64,000 bases of DNA from contig NC_092657.1 of the NCBI RefSeq assembly GCF_032118995.1, forward strand, positions 2,911,891 to 2,975,890. Direction: 5' to 3'. Source of the DNA: Asterias amurensis. Taxonomy: Eukaryota > Echinodermata > Asteroidea > Forcipulatida > Asteriidae. The notes under the pieces were generated by a model. That model made no database searches, was not told the DNA's origin, and saw only the letters and a program-made list of their open reading frames with translations. Shown here one piece after another: positions 31,185 to 64,000 of this stretch. The position numbers and the translations under genes are program-made. How positions within the stretch are numbered: the first letter of the stretch is position 1; each line of letters opens with the position of its first letter.

Positions 31185-31660
31185 ATAATTGCTTCTCCAC
31201 ACCCAGGAGTAAATGGGTACCAGCGAAGTGAATGATAAGCAAACTGTGAGCCATTAGGGTACCAGTGCTGCATACTCTTCAAGAGTTGGTTTTATAGGAA
31301 AGCTTAAGGCCCGGTAAACAGGGGAAAAGTCATAGTGGAACCATAATTGCTTCTCCACACCCAGGAGTAAATGGGTACCAGCAAGGTGAACGATTAGCAA
31401 ACTGTGAGCCATTAGGGTACCAGTGCTGCATACTCTTTAAGAGTTGGTTTTATAGGAAAGCTTAAGGCCCGGTAAACAGGGGAAAAGTCATAGTGGAACC
31501 ATAATTGCTTCTCCACACCCAGGAGTAAATGGGTACCAGTAAAGTGAATGATAAGCAAACTGTGAGCCATTAGGGTACCAGTGCTGCATATTCTTTAAGA
31601 GCTGGTTTTAGGAAAGCTTAAGGCCCGGTAAACAGGGGGAAAGTCATAGTGTAAGGCGCT
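31185..31660 (+). repeat. Three tandem 158-bp units
   Basis: ATAATTGCTTCTCCACACCC starts units at 31185, 31343 and 31501, exactly 158 bp apart, each running through GGTACCAGTGCTGCATACTC and AAGGCCCGGTAAACAGGGG. Divergence between units is low, so the duplication is recent. It abuts the SINE at 30998. Confidence 0.92.
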
Positions 31661-31965
31661 TTAAGGGGCTCGCTTGGCTTGAAAAATACTTAAAATAAAT
31701 ATTTATATATTTCTTTAAATTAACCCCTAATTCTTCAAAATCTTTCCCCCAGTTTGATATTTAGTGAGGTTGAGGTCAAAATTATTGTATCGTACTCCTT
31801 TCTTTTTACTCCTTTTCCACCGAACTGCTTGATTCACCAATGTACTTGGATGTGTTTGTCAGAGTTATGAGTTTATGAATCAGAAAACCAGATTCTGTCG
31901 TCTTTCTAGCCTTCGAGAACAACCAAGGTAAAAATTTAAGTTTTTTGGAACAATTTTATTATTAT

Positions 31966-31971
31966 AATTTA
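31966..31971 (-). terminator. Possible distal polyadenylation signal on the minus strand
   Basis: AATAAA on the minus strand in an AT-rich setting about 5.2 kb beyond the ARHGAP39 stop codon. It would require a very long 3' UTR and is listed only as an alternative to the overlapping signal at 37180. Confidence 0.15.
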
Positions 31972-32934
31972 TTCGTAACCATACCATAATCAGATCTACA
32001 TTGTACCTTTCCTTTAAATAAATACAGTACCACCTACATTCTCAAAACAGTTTAACAAAAAACTGACTAACCCGAGAAGAAACAAAAGCTCCGTCCAAAA
32101 CGAGACCGTGAGCCACATTTCTCCGAAATTATAAATCCCTAGCGATATTACACACACAATTTGGTAAACGGTGAAAAGGTTAAACGTTCACGCCCATCAC
32201 AGAGCAAAGGTCGTTAAAATTGTCGTCACTGATATATATTTTTTGTTACCTTAAGAATACATTTTCTGTGCTAAAAATCAGCCTTCTTCCATCTTCATAA
32301 TATAAAAAAAAATAAAACTTAAGTACAGTGTAACATTTTCCCATTTTCAAAGCGGGAAAAAAAATCTCCAAGTTCAAAATGTCAGAAAACTTTGTTCTTC
32401 CCATCGTTATTTATTTCAAAGGCTGTCAAAAATACACCCCTACAAAAAAAGAAATGTAAACTTCCAAATAATTTGCATATTTAATAACATATTCACATGC
32501 ATATATGAATACGTACAAGTACTTTGAGCTTTAAGGTGATGAATGTCAATTGTTTAAATACATGGTTAAGGCTTACGCTGTGGATCGACCAGTGAAATTT
32601 ACATAATTCATGCACAGTGAAAGGTAAAACGAATATTCATTTTGATATTTGAGTATTTGAATATTTATACAACTTGACTATTCAAGGTTATTATTTACTT
32701 ATTTCATTTTTTTTTTTTTTAATATAACTAGTAGGGAATTCCTGTCAATAATTTAAATATTCTTTTTTTGAAGAATTTTTTGTTATTTTTTTCAATACTC
32801 TTGAACTAAAGTACAAGGAGCGAGAATTTTTGTAAACCGCAGTAAAATAATTAACTGCACCATTAGGAAGCAACTTGACTAAAGGGGTAGTTATTGAGAT
32901 GTAAATTAGAACAATTCTCGTTGTTAAAGGTGCA

Positions 32935-33085
32935 GGGGTCGATTTCACAAAGAGTTAGGACTAGTCCTAACTTAGGACTAGTCCTAGGAGATATACAAAA
33001 CGTGTGGCTAGTCCTACGTTAGGACGAGTAACTCGTCCTAACTCGAGATAAGACTAGTCTTAACTCTTTGTGAAATCCACCCCTG
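32935..33085. repeat. MITE family C copy, full hairpin
   Basis: GGGGTCGATTTCACAAAGAG to CTCTTTGTGAAATCCACCCC with internal GGACTAGTCC repeats. It directly abuts a family B copy on its right. Confidence 0.9.
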
Positions 33086-33404
33086 GACACATTTGGTGAT
33101 TGTCAAAGACCAGTCTTCTCATCTGGTGTATCCCAACATATATGCATAAAATATAAAACCTGTGAAAATTTGAGCTCAATTGGGCATCAAAGAGAATAAT
33201 GAAAGAAAAACGCCCTTGTTGCATGAATTTGTGTGCTTTCTGATGCCTAAAAAAGGCTGAAGTATTTTAATATCTCAAAAACTATGTTACTTCAGAGGGA
33301 GTTGTTTCTTACAATGTTTATACTATCATCAGCTCCCCATTGCTCGTTACCAAGTCAGTTTTTATACCGACAATTATTTTGAGAAGTTACCAAATGTGTC
33401 CACC
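33086..33404 (+). repeat. MITE family B copy, diverged
   Basis: Starts GGACACATTTGGTGATTG and ends with CCAAATGTGTCCACC. GACCAGTCTTCTCATCTGGT and TTCAGAGGGAGTTGTTTC are recognisable. Confidence 0.75.
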
Positions 33405-34618
33405 TTTGAAAATTACTCCATTGTGTTTTGTTCATGACTAAATTGCCAGTTGCACTCGAGGTGTAAATACGTAGTAATGTACCTCCTTCATGTTTTGGGC
33501 AACCTTTTCCAGAAAAATATGAACAACATTTTGCGTATAAAGGTAGGTTCATAGATTGGTTTTTGTCCACGTAATGCTGATCTATTGTTAAAAATATCAA
33601 AAAAGCTATAACAAAAGTCACATGTGAAAGTGTCAGCTGAATACAGTGTTTACTTCTTGAGTAAACAGAGAAAAACTGTCACGGTATTTTCACAAAAACG
33701 TTGAATCCATCCACCTTCAGCGAGGTGACAGCCGGTACCAAACGCATCTCTGGCCGCAGCGTACGCAAACTGACACCTACCTGCAGAAATCCGAGTAAAG
33801 ATTCATGTATTAATCGATTCTCAGAACCAAATATCTATTGATTTCAGATCAACTTTTTTTCTTTTAGTAGCCTAACTTATTTATCAGTGGCAAAGGGAAC
33901 TTGTTAGCACTACTGTATTAAATGTCAAGTCAAAATTGAAATTTTGTTTTTGCAGTAAGGCCGATTTTGTTTATTGACGTTGCTTTTGGTAAGCAGAGCC
34001 ATGAAATTTAAGCCAGATCTATAACTTGTCTTAGGTAAAGCTAGTTCTTAAGGAGTCTTTACTCTTTTGTTAACAGATACATGTAAGACCCAAATGCTTG
34101 TACTTGAAAAACCAGTTTAGTAAGAACTAAACCAGTTTAGTTAGAACTTGGAACTTAACCAGTTTAGGTCAACTTAAACAGTTGTCTAACCCTGTTAACA
34201 CATTGTTTAAGTGATTTAACCAACTATAAAACAAAAATCAAGTTTAATTATTAACCCATATAAACTTTATTTACATTCACATCTCATTATTATACGTTGA
34301 AACCGGCTCTAACTGGTTTGTACCAGTTCGATCCGGTTCCACTTCCCCCTCACAACAATAATTAGCCTTTTATAACCAGTGCTGGAATATAAATGCGCAA
34401 GAACTGAAGAGGCAAACAATAAATACCCTTATTAAATATACACAATATAAAAAAAAAGCAAAAGTGGAGCACACACGTATTTGGTAAGTCACGAATCAGG
34501 GGACAGCTAGAAATGAGCGAGGGCGCTCTTGTCTGGCGCAGAACTGGAGCAATACGAGGACTGAAATTGTGATGTAGATACCATGAAAGGAAATGACAGA
34601 CATTTTGTAATCTTGGTG

Positions 34619-34740
34619 CCTGGGTCCCAATTCCCCAGAGCTTCTAAAGCAGAAAAATGTTGCGGAACGCTTTTTGTGCGTAACAAAAATGAACAGGATA
34701 CCAGTCACAGGTAATACATATGACATGGTACTTCAGCTGG
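34619..34740. repeat. MITE family D, partial
   Basis: TGGGTCCCAATTCCCCAGAG followed by GATACCAGTCACAGGTAAT and ATGACATGGTACTTCAGCTG. The right end is absent. Confidence 0.55.
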
Positions 34741-35546
34741 TAAAAGTTGCATGCCGGAGCACAACTCTGCCATTTTGTTTTCACTCCACCTAAACAAGTG
34801 CAACTCATACGGAGGCTGGCAGAAAAAAATTAGTCTGATGCCAATTCCTTAAACAAAATAAAGAACTACAACATCCATTGCATGAGAAGGGAATCCGACT
34901 TAAAATTAACTGATTAATGGTTTTGCCAATGCAACTTCAGGACTGGCTTTCATAAAGCATTAAGATTCAACTTAAAATGAGTTGTCAATATTACCATAGT
35001 GATTTGTATCGCCACATCACACTTTACTTAGCAACTATGGATGATTTGCATTTAAGGTCAATCTTAACTCGTATGTACATGTAACTAGCTGCCCCTTGAC
35101 CCTAACCACTTTAAACCAGTTTAATGTAATCCACAAGTCATGCTTAACTAGCTAGTTTATGGTAACCTACCCAGTTTAGACAAGAACCTAGCAAATCTCT
35201 ACAGATGTACATGTACAACTCACATTTTTAAGAATAACTCGACCTATTTATAACAATTTTTTTTGTAAATGGTAGGTTGGTATTTTTTTCTTTATACACA
35301 GGATTAGGTTATAAGGTCCATATATATAAAATACTAAGTATAAATATTTTGGTAAGAATCAAAGACAGGCAATAATTTTTTTCAAGAGACCCCCATCCCC
35401 ACACCCCTCCCCCTCCCATCCCATACCTTACGAGTTGTTGCTACATGTACTGTAAGCCTCTACAGAATTGTCTGTAATAATTTACCCCCCCCCCCCATTT
35501 CCGTTTCTCCAAAGACTTTACAAGTCTCCAGTGCGGTTCTCACAGA

Positions 35547-35970
35547 CCCCAATTTCAAAAAGCTGCTAAGCAGAAAGTTCTGCTGAGCAGATTTCTTTGC
35601 TAAGCCCAATTTCAGCAGAAAATACTAGCAAATTTCTTGGCTAAGCAAGAAATGACCAGGGGACCAGTAGCAGCAATGGTAAATGTATGGTATTCTGGCT
35701 TGTCACTTATTTTTGCAAGGCAAAAGTTTGTTGTGCTTAGCAAGTTTTTATGCTTACTGGCTTTACGAATATTGGGCCCTGGTTAGAACCCATTAATAAA
35801 GCATGTTATTCACTTAAGCTTAAAACGTGTTTATGCTTACCAGAATAAGGTAACCAGCTAAAACACCATGTCACATGTACAATATGTGACTGGTATCTTG
35901 CTTGTTTTTGCTTAGCAGAGTATTATTAAGCATCATTCTCTGCTCAAACAACTCCATGAAAATTGGGCTC
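35547..35970. repeat. Two adjacent MITE family D copies
   Basis: Copy one (35547-35778) starts CCCCAATTTCAAAAAGCTGC and ends ACGAATATTGGGCCC. Copy two (about 35812-35970) contains CACCATGTCACATGTACAAT and ends CTCCATGAAAATTGGGC. Confidence 0.7.
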
Positions 35971-36463
35971 ACATATCTGTAGGCCTTCAGATGAATTTCA
36001 ATCAAATCAACATCAGAACATCATTTCGTTGCTTCGCTTATTTTGATTCATCAAGGTTTATCAATCCGTCATAAAGCACTTCAGACAAAAGGGTTGGAGT
36101 CAACGCAGCGGCCATCTTAGATTATTCAAGCGCGACTCAGTGAAATCCAGAATGAGGCTCAAATCTCAAAAAAGACTGGTGCTCATAAAGCCCTGGTTTT
36201 CTGATTGCGGTTTTATGGTTTGGTTTCAGGGATCAGACGTTCGGATGCAGAGTACTCAATTCAGGAAACTATTTTCAAACAATTTTGTGCGAGATGAATT
36301 TGAGCAGATGGCTGAAGACAAGTTTGTAGATTTATGAACAGGTCAAGTACGTTGACCTCTGCACTTTGAACTCTGGAATACTCCATTAAATTTACATGGT
36401 AGGGGTGATCAATTGAATATTTTATACACCTTTACATACACCATTACATCATGTAGAATTTAA

Positions 36464-37005
36464 GCATGTCACATGTTAACTACATGTTTGTCATATGCTG
36501 ATTAGTTATGTCAAATGACCGTCATTATTTGTCACATGGTTCTAGCATAACATTGAGCCCCTTGAATATTTACCACATGTCTATTCCATGTTGAGCAAAT
36601 GAACATCACATGTTAATCACATGTTCATCACATGTTCATCACATGTGTGTCATATGGTTTTAGTATGATAACCTTGATTGAGCACATGCCTGTTGCATGT
36701 TGAGAACATACTTAATGCATGTTGAGCAAATGCACAATGCATGCTGAGCACATGCACATCACATGTGGATCACATGCACATCACATGTTGATCACATGCA
36801 TGTCGCATGGTTCTATCATGATAACCTCGTGCAAGTTTCTTAAGAGCACTCAGTACATGTTGAGCACATGCCCATCACATGTTGATCACACGTGTGTCAT
36901 TAGGTTTAAGCATGACAACCATGTTACATGTTGAACACATGTCCATCGCATGTTAAGCACATGCATATCACATGTTGAGCACATGTTGAGCACATGCACA
37001 GTACA
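36464..37005. repeat. ACATG minisatellite, 11/22-bp period with a higher-order pattern
   Basis: Runs of ACATGTTGATC and ACATGCACATC type 11-mers, often alternating (for example 36740-36800 and 36860-36990). Spacers such as GGTTTTAGTATGATAACCTT, GGTTCTATCATGATAACCTC and GGTTTAAGCATGACAACC recur between blocks, suggesting a higher-order unit of about 100-150 bp. The core CACATG/CATGTG is self-complementary. It lies just downstream of the ARHGAP39 stop codon. Confidence 0.85.
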
Positions 37006-37131
37006 CTTGAACCTTAACCCTACCAAAGTTCACGGCATCATTAGCACTGTTACAAGACCCGATCCATCCCATCTCCCCAAAACACGATTTCATCACTAAA
37101 GTGTTGCTCGTTCCAACCACCAGAGAAGCAC

Positions 37132-60855
<23,724 letters not shown>

Positions 60856-60961
60856 CTGTAAAGAACAAAATCAAACAAGGAAGAAACATCATTATACAAA
60901 TTCCTCAGAAAAAACTAACTACAATATGAGCCAATAGTTCCACAAAAATATTGTAAACATT

Positions 60962-61065
60962 TGGTTGAACAAAGAAAAATTGACTGGAGTGGGAGATGAA
61001 CCTGCAAGCTCCAGATTAACGTGCCGGCACTCTACCAACTGAGCTATCTTTATGTAGCTCTGTAT
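60962..61065 (-). repeat. tRNA-derived SINE, second family
   Basis: Minus strand: AAGATAGCTCAGTTGGTAGA (box A), CGTTAATCTGGAGCTTGCAG, GGTTCATCTCCC (weak B box), then AATTTTTCTTTGTTCAACC, the tail shared with 30998-31095. Confidence 0.75.
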
Positions 61066-61089
61066 TGGCAGTCTCTCTATTTTGTCAAT

Positions 61090-61330
61090 GGGTGCGTTCG
61101 TTCAGCTTCCCTGGGTCGACCCCGGTCTGCCTCGGTACGTTCGAATAGCTTTGACGGGGTCACCCCAGTCAGCCCGCACCGCCCTGCTTGTGGAGTGGGT
61201 CACTTGGGGTGACCTGAGGTGCATGCCGTCACCACGAGAGGGCGAGTGTGATCGTTCGATTAGCTCTTGTCAGGGGCTCACCCAAGTGAGCACCGCGGGG
61301 TAGACCCAGGGAAGCTAATCGAACGCACCC
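61090..61330. repeat. MITE family E copy, full length
   Basis: GGGTGCGTTCGTTCAGCTTC against GCTAATCGAACGCACCC. Core CTGCTTGTGGAGTGGGTCAC. Confidence 0.92.
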
Positions 61331-61632
61331 AATATTGTTTTTTTGGGCAGTGGTGCCAGTCAGAAGCCGCACAATTGTTAACTGCCACATAGCCAGGGAT
61401 CACACCCACATTAAGATACAACATGGGCAGCGACAGCCAAGTAATCACAAATAATACTCTTTATCTTCCATGCAAATTCAACATCTATTACAACTTTCAT
61501 TCTAATTTCATTTTTTTAATCTTACGTCGATCACTTGACATCGCTAAGCGTTTCATTGCAGTCGTACAGAAATAAACAAATAAAGGAAAAAAATGTTCCG
61601 GACTTTTTCACACAAGATGACTGAATGCTTTC

Positions 61633-62025
61633 TTTAAAGGCAGTGGACACTTTTGGTAATTGTCAAAGACTAGCTTTCACAGTTGGTGTATATCAACATA
61701 TGCATAAAATAACAAACCTGTTTGTTAAAATTTGAGCCCAATCGGTCGTCAAAGTTGCGAGATAATAATGAAAGAAAAAAACACCCTTGTCACACGAAGT
61801 TGTGTGCTTTCATACGCTTGATTTCGAGACCTCAAATTGTAAAATTGAGGTCTCTAAATCAAGTTCGTGGAAAATTACTTTTTTCTCAAAAAACTACATT
61901 ACTTCAAAGGGAGCCGTTTCTCACAATGTTTTATACTGTCAACCTCTCCCCATTACTTGTCACTAAGAAAGGTTTTATGCTAATAATTGTTTTGAGTAAT
62001 TACCAATAGTGTCCACTGCCTTTAA
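61633..62025 (+). repeat. MITE family B copy, full length
   Basis: TTTAAAGGCAGTGGACACTT to ATAGTGTCCACTGCCTTTAA, with a nearly perfect central palindrome (GAGACCTCAAATTG and its inverse). Confidence 0.92.
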
Positions 62026-62319
62026 GAGTCTTACAGATGCATCTACAGACATTCAAATATAATTGATAAGTCCCATCAAGACGAGAGACAAGCTCTGTTT
62101 TGCCAGGGTACTTCAAGCAGCCGAACAAGACAATATTATTATTGGGTCGAGTGCCTCTGAAGCAACGGCTTGCCTTGTTGACAAAGTCAGTGTTCTTCAC
62201 TGGACTCGAAATACTCAACAGATTATATTTCTATAAACACAAGGTTAGGGACTAAGAGTCTGCTTTCAGCAAACCCTAAATGGCTCATTCAGAGGTACGT
62301 CCAATGCCCTATTCCTTTT

Positions 62320-62497
62320 AAAGGAACTCGTTGCCTTGGATCAGACGAGTTGGTCATTGAAAAGTGTTTGAAACCGTTTGTTATTAAATGCAAATGGTTA
62401 GATAGATAATTTAAAAGTAGAATATAATGATCCACACAAATTTGCCTCGAAATTGCGTGGTTTTCCTTTTACTTTATGCGAACTAACACGGTCGGCA
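62320..62497 (+). repeat. MITE family A, left half
   Basis: AAAGGAACTCGTTGCCTTGG through CGAACTAACACGGTCGGC. It stops just before the palindrome centre. Confidence 0.85.
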
Positions 62498-63329
62498 AGT
62501 AGATACATGTACACACATGGTGTTTCCGCAAACCAAATATATAACGTACAATTGCCAAAAATTCTTTATAATTCTTTTCCTCTCAGTAAAAGAAAGGACA
62601 AAGTCTAAGGAGCATTTTAATTCTTCGGACAATTCAATAATTAGAAAAACAAGCAGAGGCAGTCCAGGGAAAGGCAAAAGTAAAAAAAACTGTCATCAAA
62701 AAAGATTGCCCTCCCAGAATGAAAAACTATTTAAAAAATTACATGTAATACAAAAAAAAAAACGGCCGGAAAGTCAGGATTCCTACTGTTGATTTTGTGC
62801 CACTGCGCAGACATCCTCAAGGGTCTAGAATGCCATCAGGTCTGGGCAGACCCTGGGAACGAGGATGCAGGGACCGACGCTGAGGACTCAGTGTCTAGCA
62901 CGTGTGTCTCTGCAGCCACCATTAACAACAATGGGCACTTTCGGGCAGCATGAATATTTATGAGTTGCATGAATAATTCATGGAGCTATTCCTGTTCCAG
63001 ACACATTAGCAATGCATCATTAACTACGATAACATTGTCAGATAGTATACAGAATAACAATAGCCAGGGCTATTAGTCTGTTAAACAAATATTTTGTTTT
63101 AAACTATTAAAAAAAAAAAAATCTAAACGTAGAAGTTCACAAGCTATTTTCACAAACTCATTTTACAATTTAGATCTAACAGTGAATTTTGAACTAGGTA
63201 AAAATTAAAAATTAATAGACTTGTAATAGTCTCGCTGGCAGAGAAAATTGCACGATTAATCATCCACTCAAGATTCCTGCACTTTCTTTGTCCGTCACAA
63301 TAAAGCACGTGTACCCTCCTCGGGCAATT

Positions 63330-63703
63330 CGCAAACCACATCGTTGCTCTGCAACCAGCAACACTCAAAATAAGGTGACTGTTTAGGAAGAGTGTCATTT
63401 ACCGGCCGTCACGGACTTTGGAATGGAAAAAAAAGATCTTGAGAAATCCCTGCTGTTTCTGAATGATGTCCGACCGCAGAAATGTTCCCGATACAGCGAT
63501 CACTTCCAAATATAAACCGAGCTACATCACTGCTCTGCAGCTCTCAAGATAAGGTGACTACTCATCAATGAATATTACCATTTTACCCATCGTCACAGAC
63601 TTTGGAGCGAACAAAAATTTTGTTTACAAAAATCCTGCTGCTTTCCGCATGATTTCCGACCGCAGAAACGTTCCATTAGAGCGATCACTTCCAAATATAA
63701 ACA
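63330..63703 (+). repeat. Tandem duplication of about 186 bp
   Basis: Two copies share CATCGTTGCTCTGCA/CATCACTGCTCTGCA, AAGATAAGGTGACT-type sequence, CGTCACGGACTTTGGA/CGTCACAGACTTTGGA, TCCGACCGCAGAAA and AGCGATCACTTCCAAATATA. They diverge moderately. It lies in the ARHGAP39 5' intron or flank. Confidence 0.85.
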
Positions 63704-64000
63704 GTGACACACGTCGAGGTGACGGAGCGTCCCCGATCGTATTTGCCGAAGTAATGAATGCGTTTAACCATGTGTCATTGGCACTTTGGCGATGTCCGTC
63801 AAAAAAAAGATGACAAATGCGAGAACTCTTAAAGAAAATCGCGGCTAATTATGCCCTTCGCTGGCCTGTATTGATGTTCGGTAAAAAATCAAGGGGTGAG
63901 AGTCACTGCTGGACAAGAAGGTCTGAAGCTCGGTCAAGTTTTAAGAGGCGCACATACATGTACAGGTATGTTGCAATGATGGAATTTCCATCTTTTAGTC

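Noticed and set aside
36140..36337. 65-codon plus-strand frame preceded by a YY1-like GCGGCCATCTTAG
   Set aside because: No homology or splice structure. The motif alone does not establish a promoter.
36464..37005. CRISPR-like array of repeats and spacers
   Set aside because: Eukaryotic minisatellite: repeat units are 11 bp, imperfect and without unique spacers of constant length.

Overview
This is eukaryotic nuclear DNA from a bilaterian animal: genes are split by phase-matched GT-AG introns, and most of the window is AT-rich and crowded with short non-autonomous repeats. The encoded proteins are animal-specific (an ARHGAP39-type RhoGAP and a PHF13/PHF23-type PHD protein). The combination of palindromic MITEs and tRNA-derived SINEs looks to me like an echinoderm, most likely a sea star. 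That placement rests on remembered repeat style and is an inference, not a search result.

Three genes can be read with intact frames. (1) Minus strand, 14528 down to 8645: a compact, apparently complete four-exon PHF13/PHF23-like gene of 147 aa with a C-terminal H3K4me3-reader type PHD finger. (2) Plus strand, 15686 to 23225: a complete six-exon gene for a 257-aa type I membrane protein with two leucine-rich repeats, a threonine-rich stalk, one transmembrane helix and a short tail with an ITIM-like tyrosine and a PDZ-ligand-like C-terminus. I do not recognise it as a named family. The start codons of genes 1 and 2 lie about 1.16 kb apart head to head, so they may share a promoter region. (3) Minus strand, 60855 down to 37181: eleven exons (1177 codons) of an ARHGAP39/Vilse/CrossGAP orthologue with a disordered Q/P/S-rich middle, a MyTH4 domain and a RhoGAP domain with its arginine finger. 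The N-terminal WW-domain exons must lie beyond position 64000. Genes 2 and 3 point at each other across about 14 kb of repeat-rich intergenic DNA.

Inside one ARHGAP39 intron (54063 to 56599) lies a probable decayed gene on the same strand: a signal-peptide exon followed by out-of-frame fragments that read like a Venus-flytrap (ANF-receptor) ligand-binding domain, interrupted by a MITE.

The remainder is repeats. At least five hairpin or inverted-repeat MITE families (called A to E here) recur across the window. There are three tRNA-derived SINE families, including an uninterrupted array of 109-bp tRNA-Leu-like units at the left edge. Several unrelated tandem repeats have periods of about 11/22, 20, 63-72, 104, 158, 186, 190 and 250 bp. 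No prokaryotic features, CRISPR arrays, rRNA genes or convincing intact tRNA genes were seen.
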